A stretch of DNA of 34,431 bases from a virus, in IMG/VR virus record IMGVR_UViG_3300046514_000307, positions 1-34,431 of that record; one strand, 5' to 3'. Below are positions 26,435-34,431 of the stretch, one piece after another. Below the pieces are notes generated by a model that searched no databases, was not told the DNA's origin, and was given only the letters and a program-made list of their open reading frames with translations. Made by a program: the position numbers and the translations under genes. Each line of letters starts with the position of its first letter. Within the stretch, counting starts at the first letter, position 1.

Positions 26435-28690
26435 TTATGGTCCGTAACAGGTCACGCGGTTAAACGCTTTCGGCGTGGTATCGCTAAACGCGATCCCCAT
26501 CGTCGTCTCGGCGCAGACGCGCGCCGGGTTCCGCCAGACATGGCCGCCGAGATTAGCCACATCCCCGCCCGCCACATCCGGGCCAATCCCCGGCCACGTC
26601 AGCGATTGGAAAAACGACGGCTTGGCGCTGAGATAGAGCGAGGCGGGCAGCGTCGTGCTCCCCGGAATCGGATTGCCATAGGGACTCAGGGTGCTCGGCA
26701 CTTCGGTCGTGTCAAATTTCGTGGTGGCCGTGACCGTATCGTAATTCCCCCACCGGAACAAACTGTCTTTCGTCAGCGGGTCATACGCGCCTGTCGAGGA
26801 ACACGTCGGGGGGTTGAGGCAAAAGTGATTCAGGAGCGCAATCGTGCCCCCGCCATTGCCCGTATGGCCGAGGGTGTAGATCGACGTGTTCCCGCTGCCG
26901 CAGGCCGCTGCGGACGGCGGGCATTCGTAATTATTGTGATAGCCGCTGCGGCCGAGCACGTTCCCCAGGAGATTGAAATACCGCGACGACGCATACAGAT
27001 GCACCGGCACCGTCTGCGCCGAGCAGGCCACGCCATTACACAGTTGCTGCCAGCCCGCATAGGCGTTCCTGAAGAGTGTCGTAAAATGATGCGTCCCGTG
27101 GACGTTGTCCGCTTCAAACCCGATCGAATCGTTGCCCTCTCGGAGCCAAAAGTCATACCCCGAGGCATGCTCGTAATCGTTGGGTTGCATCCAGCCGTTG
27201 GCCGCAAAGAGATCATTGATCGTGAAGTTATAGGCCGCGACACTCCCCGCGCCGCCGCCGTTGTTGTTCGGCGTCGAATCCGTCACCCGTTGGAAAATGT
27301 TGTTCTCGAGGAGCGCATCAGACGACCCCGCGACCAATTCGATCCCGTAACTCACGCTGGCATGAGAGACGGACTCGAAAAAGTAACTGTCCCGCACCGT
27401 GCAGTGGAAGCACTCAAAGAGCGCCACGTGGTTCCGCGAGGCCCACATCGACCGCACGCCTTTCACCCAACACCCCGAACAGTTCATCAACGTGATATTC
27501 CAGACGCATTGCCCGAGCGCGGCACAGTTCGCATTCGACACGCTCGTATCGATCGAGAGGTCTTCGATCCCCATCCCCGTCGCCGTCGTGGTCGCCCACC
27601 ACGCGCCCGGACTCTGCGCGCTGCGCCAGTTCGGCATGTAGAGCCCCGGCGTGATCGTCAGGACCGTCGACGCATTGACATTGCACGCGGGCGCGCACGC
27701 CGTGACGAGCACTTCCTGCTGCTGCGAACAATACCCCGCCGCGCAATTATGGTCGTGCCGCGCAAACCCGCCCGATCCCACGGGGTTATTCGCGCATTCG
27801 TTCCCGCCTTCCGAGTCCCCACGCAGACAGTTCCAGATGTTCCCCGTATCGCTCGTCTCGTCCAGTTGGTCGAGGTTGAGGAACGTCACCCCCGCCACGA
27901 TGTTCAGCGAACTCGACACGGTGATCGACGTCGCCCCGCGCGCATACCCCGCCGTCCACGTCGCCCAATTTTCCTGCGAGAAGCCGGTGTCCGGATTCGC
28001 CCCACTGCCGCAGAGCACGACGCCCGTCCACAGGCCGTTACAGAACCCGTGATCGGTCGTGTTGATCAGCGTCTGATTCGCGCCATCGCCCCGGATCGTG
28101 ACGCCGCTTTTTCCCACGAGCGCCCCCGCGAGCGTATACGTGCCCGCACTGAGGCGCACCGCCTGCCCATTCGGGCAATTCTGGATGGCGGTATTGATGG
28201 CGGCCAAACTACTCGCGGCGGTCATCGTCTGGCAAATGAGCGTCCGAGGCGGAATCCCCCCGACGACGCCTGCTGTTGACCAGTCGATTTTTCGCGCTGG
28301 ATCAATCGGATTGCTCACGACGCCAGACACCGTAAACGTGACCCCCGCACTCGCGAGGGCATTCTGTGTCACGATGACCGGACCCGTCGTCGCACTCGGC
28401 ACCGTGGCCGTGATGCTGGTCGCACTCCACGCGGTGGTATTGGCCACCACGCCGTTAAAGGTGACCGTCGCCGTGCCTTTGACGGACCCAAATCCGACGC
28501 CCGTAATCGTGACGGAGGAGCCGATCGCGCCGGTCGAGGGACTCAGGAGCGTAATGGACGGCGTGCCCGACGCATTCACGATCACACCCGTGGCGGGCGG
28601 AGGCGTCTGGGCCTGCACAAAGCCCCAGATGCCCACGACGAGCAGCAGGAGCACCGCGAAGAGCATCCGTAAGCGAATCATGCCGGTCAT
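26435..28690 (-). CDS. Secreted beta-helix protein with IPT/TIG domain, 751 aa
   Basis: N-terminal Sec signal peptide (MIRLRMLFAVLLLLVVGIWGFVQAQ), then an IPT/TIG immunoglobulin-like domain at about residues 44-122 (SPSTGAIGSSVTITGVGFG, GTATVTFNGVVAN, SATSITATVPSATTGPVIVT). The remainder is a right-handed parallel beta-helix of the pectate-lyase type: AINTAIQNCPNGQAVRLSAGTYTL, GVTIRGDGANQTLINT, then NITLMNCSGCWVKGVRSMW and FECFHCTVRDSYFFES, IELVAGSSDALLENNIFQRV. More than 20 cysteines suggest disulfides in an extracellular protein. A signal peptide is not expected on a virion protein. It could be a secreted polysaccharide-active or adhesive protein acquired from bacteria. Confidence 0.7.
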   Translation of the reverse strand: MTGMIRLRMLFAVLLLLVVGIWGFVQAQTPPPATGVIVNASGTPSITLLSPSTGAIGSSVTITGVGFGSVKGTATVTFNGVVANTTAWSATSITATVPSATTGPVIVTQNALASAGVTFTVSGVVSNPIDPARKIDWSTAGVVGGIPPRTLICQTMTAASSLAAINTAIQNCPNGQAVRLSAGTYTLAGALVGKSGVTIRGDGANQTLINTTDHGFCNGLWTGVVLCGSGANPDTGFSQENWATWTAGYARGATSITVSSSLNIVAGVTFLNLDQLDETSDTGNIWNCLRGDSEGGNECANNPVGSGGFARHDHNCAAGYCSQQQEVLVTACAPACNVNASTVLTITPGLYMPNWRSAQSPGAWWATTTATGMGIEDLSIDTSVSNANCAALGQCVWNITLMNCSGCWVKGVRSMWASRNHVALFECFHCTVRDSYFFESVSHASVSYGIELVAGSSDALLENNIFQRVTDSTPNNNGGGAGSVAAYNFTINDLFAANGWMQPNDYEHASGYDFWLREGNDSIGFEADNVHGTHHFTTLFRNAYAGWQQLCNGVACSAQTVPVHLYASSRYFNLLGNVLGRSGYHNNYECPPSAAACGSGNTSIYTLGHTGNGGGTIALLNHFCLNPPTCSSTGAYDPLTKDSLFRWGNYDTVTATTKFDTTEVPSTLSPYGNPIPGSTTLPASLYLSAKPSFFQSLTWPGIGPDVAGGDVANLGGHVWRNPARVCAETTMGIAFSDTTPKAFNRVTCYGP

Positions 28691-31251
28691 CCTGTCAAGG
28701 CCGGTGTCGTGGCCGCCAGGACGGCGGGAATATCCGCCCCGAGATCCAAGCCATCCGACCCGGCGAGGTGATAGGCGCTCGTGGGCTTCAGGCGGAAATC
28801 GGCGCCCTCGCCACTGGCCACGTAGTTCACAAATTCCGCCTCCCAGAGGGCGCGGGCTTCATAGAAGTTCGTCGCGCCATCGCTCGCCGCGGTCGCATCC
28901 GCGACCGCATTCTTGCTGTAGGTGAAGCCCCCCGTCGTGCAGGCCGTGAGAGAGGCGGTGCCAGACGCGAATGTGGCCGCCTTGATGCCGTTGGTTTCCT
29001 TCCTGAGCATACAATTCGTGAGGCTAAACCCCGTGACCTGGAACAACTGCGCTGGGTCCATCGTGATCAGGCCGCCGCCCGTCAGGTTCGTCGTGTGAAT
29101 CACCGTGTTGTGATCGATGATCAGGCCTTGGATGCCGTTGCTGATGTTCATCGCAAAGATCTCAAAGCCCTGTCCCCATTGCGGCCCCGAGTCATACACC
29201 AGATTGTTGCGCACCGTGAGATTGACCATCGGCCCGGGATAGGGGAACCCCGATCCACTAGGAATCTCGGTGCCATGCACCTCGAGCCAGCCATCGCAGT
29301 GCCGATAAATGTTCTTCTCGATGACCACGTTTTTCGTCTGCAGGTAAGATCCGGCGCCCTCTTGATTGACGGTTTTGATCCACGTCCCCCACCCGTTGCT
29401 GGCGCCCTTCCAGTGATATTGGAAGATGTTGCTATCGATCTGGGCGTTCTGCACGGCCTTGAGCTCGAAGAGATTCTTGACGGTATGCTGGGTCGCGCCA
29501 AAGGGCGTGGCCGCAATCATCGCCGTGCCGTCGTCCACATACGAGGAGCCCGTCGCGTCATGGTATTGCGTGCGCGCCCCAGGCGTCACGCCCCGCCAGA
29601 CGCGGAAGATCGTTGCCAAGGGATCGGGCGTCCATGTCACCGTGATATGTCCCGTCGCACCCAAGGTCGCGCGCACTTCAATCGACTCGTCGCTATTGAC
29701 GTAGAACACCGGATTGGCTTGATAGCCGTTCGGATTGAAGCCCTGGACCGTATAAAAATAGGTGCCCGCCGCCAGCGTGCCGCCACTCGCCGCGGCGACG
29801 GCTTGCACATTCACCGGCGCCTGCAGGTTGCCGTTAAACCATTCCTTGGCATTTCCACAGAGGTTCTGTCGGAAAATGAGGCCGAAGCCCGGCCCCTCCA
29901 TCCCCAGCGTCACCCCCGCCCGTAAGCCGCCCGGCACATCCACCGATCCCGCGACCGGCGCAAACGACACCACCCCCGACGCGCCTCCACCCGTGATCCC
30001 CGTGATGGTCGTGAACGTCCAGGCGCCCCCGACGAGGATACTGAGGCCCTGGCCGACGGTCAGTTCAGACAGCGTATGGCCCGCTTCCGAACACGTCACA
30101 TTCACCGCCGTGGCAGTCAGAATGCTCGTGACGGTCATGTAGGTGCGCACGTTCGGATCGGCCCCGCCGAGCATGAAGGGTTCGGTCCCGCCTCGAATGA
30201 AATTGTTGATGACCGTCAGCGGCCCGTGGCCATTCGATCCGCTAATGGATTGGCTGTCCTGGCCGACCGATTTGATCTGGTCGATGTAGTTATTCGTAAT
30301 GGTGATATAGCGGCCGTGCGTCCAAATCCCGATCTTCTGGCCGCAGACGTCCCCGCCGTGGATATAGCACTGATCGACGGTGATATGGTGCGGCTCATCC
30401 GCGTAAAATTGCTGCGTGCTGTCATTCGCGCCAATTTTGATGATGGCATTGAAGCCAAACGGCACGCCGCCGACGTTCAAGTGTCGCAGCACGTAGTTAC
30501 TCGCGCCGGGCGCGATGATGATCGACGAAATGCCACTGCCCGGTGAGACGATCAAGGGCATGAGCGGCGCATACGAGGGATTCGTGCGACGGCCGGCGCG
30601 CGGCAAGAGACTCAGATCGGCCGCCGTGGTCAAGGTGATCGGCGCCGCCAACGCGCCTTTATTGGGGAGCGTGACGTTTTCCGTATAGGTGATGTTCGGG
30701 TCGATAAGAATCGTATCCCCGGCCACCGCGGCCGTCACCGCCGCCTGCACGGTCGCATAGGTCTTGCCCGGGCCCACCGTCTTGAAGGTGCCTGTGGCGA
30801 CCGTCAGCGGCAGGATAAACGGCGGCGACACGCCCGAATCCACCACGCCCGTGGGATAGGTAATCGCGATCGACGTCTGATAGTTATCCGCCGCCCGGCC
30901 CGCAAAGAGCGCGGTGCAATCGGCCGTAATCACGCCGTAGGCGTCCGGCGTCGGCAACCCGAGACTCAGCGTGCCGATAACCGTGGGACTATTCGCGATG
31001 CGCAGCCGCACGGTGTAATTGGTGATGCCGGTCAGGACGGCGGGCGCCGTAAAGGCAATCCAGCCGGCCGGCACCCGGCCGACGCTCGCGGGACTCACGA
31101 TCGCACTCGCGGCATAGGCGTAGGCTCCATCAACGTAGCTTTTGACCGCCACGGCATCAGCGGGCGTCATGCTGAGCCCGCTCGCGGACGCCGCTTGCAC
31201 CCCCGCCACCATATCGGCGGCCAGTTTGGCCCCGATCTGCGCGGGCGTCAT
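28687..31251 (-). CDS. Tailspike-like beta-helix protein, 854 aa
   Basis: Residues 1-60 form a helical base (AKLAADMVAGVQAASASGLS, AVKSYVDGAYAYAAS); 65-150 a beta domain; from about 155 a right-handed beta-helix starts with FKTVGPGKTYATVQAAVTAAVAGDTILIDPNITYTENVTL, followed by rungs ITVDQCYIHGGD, ITITNNYIDQIKS, LTVINNFIRGG. About residues 480-580 are an inserted fibronectin-type unit (GTLAAGTYFYTVQGFNPNGY). The helix resumes (VVIEKNIYRHCDG, LTVRNNLVYDSG, LIIDHNTVIHTT) and the C-terminus ends DGLDLGADIPAVLAAT, common in beta-helix proteins of environmental bacteria. Likely a host-surface polysaccharide-binding or degrading spike. No signal peptide, unlike its neighbour. Confidence 0.7.
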   Translation of the reverse strand: MTPAQIGAKLAADMVAGVQAASASGLSMTPADAVAVKSYVDGAYAYAASAIVSPASVGRVPAGWIAFTAPAVLTGITNYTVRLRIANSPTVIGTLSLGLPTPDAYGVITADCTALFAGRAADNYQTSIAITYPTGVVDSGVSPPFILPLTVATGTFKTVGPGKTYATVQAAVTAAVAGDTILIDPNITYTENVTLPNKGALAAPITLTTAADLSLLPRAGRRTNPSYAPLMPLIVSPGSGISSIIIAPGASNYVLRHLNVGGVPFGFNAIIKIGANDSTQQFYADEPHHITVDQCYIHGGDVCGQKIGIWTHGRYITITNNYIDQIKSVGQDSQSISGSNGHGPLTVINNFIRGGTEPFMLGGADPNVRTYMTVTSILTATAVNVTCSEAGHTLSELTVGQGLSILVGGAWTFTTITGITGGGASGVVSFAPVAGSVDVPGGLRAGVTLGMEGPGFGLIFRQNLCGNAKEWFNGNLQAPVNVQAVAAASGGTLAAGTYFYTVQGFNPNGYQANPVFYVNSDESIEVRATLGATGHITVTWTPDPLATIFRVWRGVTPGARTQYHDATGSSYVDDGTAMIAATPFGATQHTVKNLFELKAVQNAQIDSNIFQYHWKGASNGWGTWIKTVNQEGAGSYLQTKNVVIEKNIYRHCDGWLEVHGTEIPSGSGFPYPGPMVNLTVRNNLVYDSGPQWGQGFEIFAMNISNGIQGLIIDHNTVIHTTNLTGGGLITMDPAQLFQVTGFSLTNCMLRKETNGIKAATFASGTASLTACTTGGFTYSKNAVADATAASDGATNFYEARALWEAEFVNYVASGEGADFRLKPTSAYHLAGSDGLDLGADIPAVLAATTPALTG

Positions 31252-31451
31252 CGCCCCTCGTTAATGGCCTGTAGTTCTGCCTCGTGGGCCGCTTTCATCC
31301 GATCCCGAATGACGTCCGCATCGCCATCCGCCGAGAGGCCATCGGCCAGGCACCGATGGATCTCGGCATTGATGGCCGCTTGGAGACGCGCATCGCGCGG
31401 ATCGCCAGACTCCTGCCCGACCGCCATGCCAATCGCCGTAACAATCGGCAT
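31248..31451 (-). CDS. Small helical hypothetical protein, 67 aa
   Basis: Charged and helical (ARLQAAINAEIHRCLADGLS, DVIRDRMKAAHEAELQAINEG). ATGA overlap with the spike gene downstream. Possibly a chaperone or capping accessory for the adjacent spike, an inference from position only. Confidence 0.55.
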   Translation of the reverse strand: MPIVTAIGMAVGQESGDPRDARLQAAINAEIHRCLADGLSADGDADVIRDRMKAAHEAELQAINEGR

Positions 31452-31892
31452 TTAGGTCTCAGTGACCGTCGAGGCCGTGGAGAGCGAGGGCGTGACGCCA
31501 GCACCACACGCGATGTTGGGCGTGATCGTGCCCGAGTAGAACCGGACACCGGCGCCGGACGTCAGCGAGCCGAGCGCGAAGTGTGTGGCCGTCGCACCCG
31601 AGCCCGACACACCGGCGGGGAACGTGATCGCCGCCACCGGGGAGACGCTGTTCGTCGTGACCGTCCAGCCACCCGAGGTGCGCGCGACCGATACGCGGGC
31701 GTAGGTGTTATACGCGCCCGTGGTCATTTCGTTGGTCGTCTGGTCGCCGGCCGTGCCGGGATCCGACGTATGGAGACTCGCAAAGATGCTCGTGATGGGT
31801 GAGCTCGTCGCGTTGATCGCCACGTTCGCGTAAAGCGTGGCATTGAACATCAAGAGGAGGAAGGAATTCGCGTGGACCGCACTTTTTGCCAT
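31452..31892 (-). CDS. Phage tail-fibre-type beta protein, 146 aa
   Basis: AKSAVHANSFLLLMFNATLYANVAINATSSPITSIFASLHTSDPGTAGDQTTNEMTTGAYNTYARVSVARTSGGWTVT: the pattern LLLxFNATxxxNIAxNAxxSPLTxxxxALHTxDPGxxxxQxTxExxYxxYARVxVxRxSGGW is recurrent in small phage structural proteins. The remainder is beta-rich (VAAITFPAGVSGSGATATHFALG). AGGAG site upstream. Exact place in the particle unknown. Confidence 0.7.
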   Translation of the reverse strand: MAKSAVHANSFLLLMFNATLYANVAINATSSPITSIFASLHTSDPGTAGDQTTNEMTTGAYNTYARVSVARTSGGWTVTTNSVSPVAAITFPAGVSGSGATATHFALGSLTSGAGVRFYSGTITPNIACGAGVTPSLSTASTVTET

Positions 31893-31913
31893 CGGGAGAC
31901 TCCTGCGGCCTTC

Positions 31914-32138
31914 TCAGGTCCGCGTCAGGGTTTTCAGTAAACTTTTTCCGCGGAATCCGTCGCGCACGACCGGCTCGTGCAGCACCGTGCGCACCATGTC
32001 GGGCTGTTCCACCGCGTAATGCAGCAGGACCGCACAGGCCAAGCCGATCGCCGTCTGGGCGGGGAGCTCGAGCAGGGTTTGCCCCACGACATGCGCCCGA
32101 ATCGCCTCGAGTTCGCCCGAGTCATAGGCGAGGCTCAT
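31914..32138 (-). CDS. Small hypothetical protein, 74 aa
   Basis: Start at 32138 overlaps the preceding stop (ATGA). SLAYDSGELEAIRAHVVGQTLLELPAQTAIGLACAVLLHYAVEQPDMVRTVLHEPVVRDGFRG is helical with one moderately hydrophobic helix (TAIGLACAVLLHYAV). Function unknown. Confidence 0.55.
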   Translation of the reverse strand: MSLAYDSGELEAIRAHVVGQTLLELPAQTAIGLACAVLLHYAVEQPDMVRTVLHEPVVRDGFRGKSLLKTLTRT

Positions 32139-32560
32139 GGGGCGTAAAACCCCGTGATGACCCACGCTTTACTACCCGCGGTCGAATTGATCCAGCACAC
32201 ATCCACGTTGGGCGGCAACCGGATCGGCGTCACGCGGTTATCCACGACCGTCGCCTGCGTGGCCGCCGTGGTATACGCGAACCAAAAGACCGTCGTGCCC
32301 GTGCCGCAGGTGGTGCCCGTGCCGTATTTCAACGTGTTGTAACTGTCGGCCGCAATCCCCGCCGCATTCGTCACCGAGAGAATATCGGTGATATTCAGCG
32401 AGAGGCCTGGGCGCGCCGCGCAGTCGCCGCCCACGGCCGTCAACGAGGTCGCCGTCGAGACCGTGACGACGCACCGCACAGGATCGCCTTTCTGCTGCGC
32501 GTGGACCGGCGCGAGGAGCGCCAGCCAGACGAGACAGAGTGCGAGGACCGCCCGTGTCAC
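32135..32560 (-). CDS. Secreted hypothetical protein with signal peptide, 141 aa
   Basis: MTRAVLALCLVWLALLAPVHAQ is a clear Sec signal peptide with A-x-A cleavage. The mature protein is beta-rich with four cysteines (VRCVVTVS, GDCAARPG, TTCGTGTT, VCWINST), so disulfides are likely. It sits between head-decoration and tail genes. This is one of three Sec-signal proteins in the window, a curious concentration for a phage. Confidence 0.65.
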   Translation of the reverse strand: MTRAVLALCLVWLALLAPVHAQQKGDPVRCVVTVSTATSLTAVGGDCAARPGLSLNITDILSVTNAAGIAADSYNTLKYGTGTTCGTGTTVFWFAYTTAATQATVVDNRVTPIRLPPNVDVCWINSTAGSKAWVITGFYAP

Positions 32561-32796
32561 TTGACCACCGGCGTGGCCTTGGGCGCCTCGCCTTTCGGGG
32601 GAGGCGGCGCGGTCGGCGGCTTCGGCGGCAAGGTGCCCCCCGGATTCGCCGGATCGGGCACATTGTTCCAGTCCTTCGGCGCGTCATCTTTCCAGCCGTC
32701 ACCCTTGGCGCGGTCGTATTCGTCCTTGTCCGTGACCAGACAATGCTCGCCCTCCGGTTTGTAGAGGACGCGCGGAAAGGTCAGTGCTACAGCCAT
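32557..32796 (-). CDS. Small hypothetical virion-region protein, 79 aa
   Basis: Start at 32796 (MAVALTFPRVLYKPEG) follows GGAG. The segment VLYKPEGEHCLVTDKDEYDRAKGDGWKDDAP is the recurrent phage pattern YxxxGExxxVxxxxEyxxAxxxGWxdsP; the tail is Pro/Lys-rich (PPKPPTAPPPPKG). Overlaps the signal-peptide gene downstream by ATGA. Role unknown. Confidence 0.6.
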   Translation of the reverse strand: MAVALTFPRVLYKPEGEHCLVTDKDEYDRAKGDGWKDDAPKDWNNVPDPANPGGTLPPKPPTAPPPPKGEAPKATPVVK

Positions 32797-32815
32797 GTCG
32801 TGCTCCATCGGTGAA

Positions 32816-32845
32816 GAGGCCCGCCCCCGAAAGGGCGAGGCCCCT
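32816..32845 (-). terminator. GC-rich hairpin after the decoration-protein gene
   Basis: GGCC(C)GCCC and GGGCGAGGCC fold into a strong stem with one bulge and a short loop. On the leftward transcript it follows the stop of the 149-residue gene, but only a weak pyrimidine stretch (CCTCTTC) follows, so it may be an attenuating or mRNA-stabilising hairpin rather than a full terminator. Confidence 0.35.
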
Positions 32846-32858
32846 GAGTGTGACGCGT

Positions 32859-33308
32859 TTACGCGACCGCCGCCGCCGTGCTCCCGAAGGCCCACACCGT
32901 CACGGCTTCCGAGCCGGGCGTCGTGGTCGTCACGATGAACTTGAACCGCTTGCTCACCAAGGTCACCATCGTCAGGACGGACGACACGGTGGCAATCGTG
33001 GTCTTCGTCACGCCGGTGCCGAGCGCCAGCGTCAGCGTCGTATCCCCGTAATTGACCACATCGAGGTCAAACGCGGTGCCGACCTGGCAACCGGGAATGG
33101 CCGCAACAATCTGCGCCGCGGTCGGGGTCGTGATGCTGCCGGCATCCTGGCAATCGACTGGCAACAGGCCCTGAAAGAGCTGGGCCGTCGTCATCTGCAC
33201 CGGCGTGGTCGCCGTGGTGACGGTCATCTGCGTGGTGGCATTCGTCGGGTAGACGATGCTCGAGAACTGCGCGTAGGTTTTCGCGGGAACGGCTGAAATG
33301 ATGCTCAT
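32859..33308 (-). CDS. Small beta-rich head/decoration protein, 149 aa
   Basis: SIISAVPAKTYAQFSSIVYPTNATTQMTVTTATTPVQMTTAQLFQGLLPVDCQDAGSITTPTAAQIVAAIPGCQVG: beta and Thr-rich, typical of small phage head proteins encoded directly after the coat gene. The rest (VVNYGDTTLTLALGTGVT, KRFKFIVTTTTPGSEAVTVWAFGSTAA) resembles proteins often called head fibre or decoration in metagenomic podoviruses. Assignment is by pattern and position. Confidence 0.65.
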   Translation of the reverse strand: MSIISAVPAKTYAQFSSIVYPTNATTQMTVTTATTPVQMTTAQLFQGLLPVDCQDAGSITTPTAAQIVAAIPGCQVGTAFDLDVVNYGDTTLTLALGTGVTKTTIATVSSVLTMVTLVSKRFKFIVTTTTPGSEAVTVWAFGSTAAAVA

Positions 33309-33319
33309 GGGTCTGTCCT

Positions 33320-34431
33320 TTATGCGGAGGCAACAGCCACGCTGTCGCGGTCATTCCAGAAGTTACCGAAGCCATAGGCACAGTCGATCCGGTTGATCCA
33401 CCGCATGAGCGTCGGCTCGAACATGCGCAGCACGCCGACCGACAAGCCGCTATTCGGATCGCGGGTCTGCGAGGAAATGACCACCGAGCCCCCCACGGGT
33501 GGGAGATCAAGCGGCACGCCCACGAGCGCAAACGCGTTCTTGCCCATCGCGATGTTGACCGCGCCGACTTTGCCGTTGGGCGACGAGGTGCCGGGCCAGA
33601 GCGTCAGCAACGACGTGGCGACCGGGAGCGCATCCACATTCTGGAACGGCGATCCGGGCCCGTAGATATCCGGCGTGAAGGTGATCGTGGCCGACGTGCC
33701 GGAAATCGTCTGGTTGACGCCCGTATACACGAACTGCTTCAGCGTGCCCGTCGAGCGCTTCGTGTCGTAGTTGACATCGTTCACCAGGGCGATGTTGAAC
33801 CGGTCGCCGGTCTTGAACGTGTCGCCGTTCGTGCAGGTCAGGGTGAGCGAGTTGATCGCCGCCGTGCCGGTCTGGGTCGTGGTGATCGACACGTTGCCGG
33901 CCCATGTGCCGGCCGTATGCCGGTAGACGAAGGCCGACTGATACGTGTCGAAGCCGTTCGCCTCGCCAATCGAGCCCGACTTCCACATCTTGGAAATCGC
34001 ATCGGGCGGATTGAACTGCGACACGACTGTGGCTCGGAGGGCACGCGTGACACCCGGCGTCAGGAACATGCCGTGGTCGCCGGCAATCCCGCCGACTTCC
34101 GCAATGCGCTGACCCGCGGCGCCATACACCGCATCGAAGCTGGCCGGGTTCGTGCCGAGAATGCCCACGACGTTTGGCGTATTCAGATACGCCCACTTCG
34201 CACAGTCGCTCTCGATCTTCGCGAGCAGCGCGCGCTTCGCCGGCATGATGATGTTGCGCTGAATCGCTTCCTTGGGCCGCGGCAGCCTGAGCGCCGCTTC
34301 GAGCGCATCCCACTCGAAATGCACCTTGGCCACGCGGTCCAGCGTCACCGTCGCATGCCGTGAGGCGATCGGCTGGGGTGTGTAGCCGAGCGTGTTGTCA
34401 TCGTTGGGCAGAAAGGCCTTCGGAAAGGGCA
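33320..34431 (-). CDS. P22 gp5-like major coat protein, 5' end missing
   Basis: Forms the icosahedral shell. The gene runs off the right edge, so 370 codons are visible; P22 coat is 430 residues. Visible from the edge: a segment ending NDDNTLGYTPQPIASRHATVTLD, then FEWDALEAALRLPRPKEAIQRNIIMPAKRALLAKIESDCAKWAYLNTPNVVG, GDHGMFLTPGVTRALRATVVSQFNPPDAISKMWKSGSIGEANGFDTYQSAFVYRHTAG, an insertion-type beta region, GKVGAVNIAMGKNAFALVGVPLDLPP, and the C-terminal SGLSVGVLRMFEPTLMRWINRIDCAYGFG. This order matches the P22 coat family. Scaffold and portal would lie beyond the right edge. Confidence 0.85.
   Translation of the reverse strand, partial: PFPKAFLPNDDNTLGYTPQPIASRHATVTLDRVAKVHFEWDALEAALRLPRPKEAIQRNIIMPAKRALLAKIESDCAKWAYLNTPNVVGILGTNPASFDAVYGAAGQRIAEVGGIAGDHGMFLTPGVTRALRATVVSQFNPPDAISKMWKSGSIGEANGFDTYQSAFVYRHTAGTWAGNVSITTTQTGTAAINSLTLTCTNGDTFKTGDRFNIALVNDVNYDTKRSTGTLKQFVYTGVNQTISGTSATITFTPDIYGPGSPFQNVDALPVATSLLTLWPGTSSPNGKVGAVNIAMGKNAFALVGVPLDLPPVGGSVVISSQTRDPNSGLSVGVLRMFEPTLMRWINRIDCAYGFGNFWNDRDSVAVASA

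Noticed and set aside
25853-28279. 808-codon open frame on the plus strand
   Set aside because: It lies antisense to the beta-helix gene with signal peptide and TIG domain; its product is arginine-rich without domains, the usual shadow of GC-rich coding DNA. Similar plus-strand frames at 16106-17410, 21684-22847, 22863-24401 and 28768-29925 were rejected for the same reason.

Overview
The window is the greater part of a tailed-phage (Caudoviricetes) genome with a P22-like, podovirus-type virion gene set. Every gene I can support lies on the minus strand, so the window reads right to left. It opens at the right edge inside a P22-type coat protein gene and closes at the left edge inside the terminase large subunit gene. 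Portal and scaffold genes, which normally lie between these two, are absent. I infer that the window is a cut from a circular or circularly permuted genome with one transcriptional direction, missing only the rest of TerL, portal, scaffold and the start of the coat gene. DNA is GC-rich, genes are tightly packed with ATGA/GTGA/TGATG overlaps, and most starts have Shine-Dalgarno sequences. The host cannot be named. Sec signal peptides and a candidate lipoprotein suggest a Gram-negative-type bacterium. I see no integrase, recombinase, CI-like repressor, tRNA, DNA polymerase or CRISPR array.

Layout, right to left. 34.4-31.2 kb: coat protein, a small beta-rich head or decoration protein, and small accessory genes, one of them secreted. 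31.25-22.7 kb: a large surface module of two right-handed beta-helix proteins (one with a signal peptide and an IPT/TIG domain), a 251-residue beta protein and a 1002-residue modular repeat protein with a lectin-like domain. 22.7-14.7 kb: neck and ejection genes in P22-like order, namely a gp4-like tail accessory factor with extra N-terminal domains, a gp10-like stabilisation protein, a beta protein, a GNAT acetyltransferase and four ejection or internal-virion type proteins. 14.7-10.0 kb: a fibre with a phage-fibre N-terminus, then a block of small membrane proteins, a lipoprotein and a 410-residue hydrolase-like protein; this is the probable lysis region.

9.95-9.73 kb is non-coding and packed with several families of tandem and palindromic repeats. 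It sits directly upstream of a replication-initiator-like gene and is the best candidate for the replication origin. 9.7-5.6 kb is a replication and recombination block: initiator-like winged-helix protein, SSB-like protein with the DDDIPF tail, NinB-like protein, HNH nuclease and PD-(D/E)XK nuclease, interleaved with zinc-ribbon and membrane microproteins. 5.4-0.7 kb holds mostly unknown small genes, two of which share a multiplied in-frame DTEGDR repeat, then terminase small and large subunits.

The most unusual features are regulatory. Two promoters have a TTGACA box, a 17-bp spacer containing a dyad, a -10 box and an ATG exactly 6 nt later, predicting leaderless mRNAs; a third, weaker candidate precedes the initiator gene. 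The other notable points are the iteron-rich origin candidate, the in-frame repeat family, the secreted beta-helix protein inside a virion operon, and a 410-residue candidate lytic enzyme of no family I can name.
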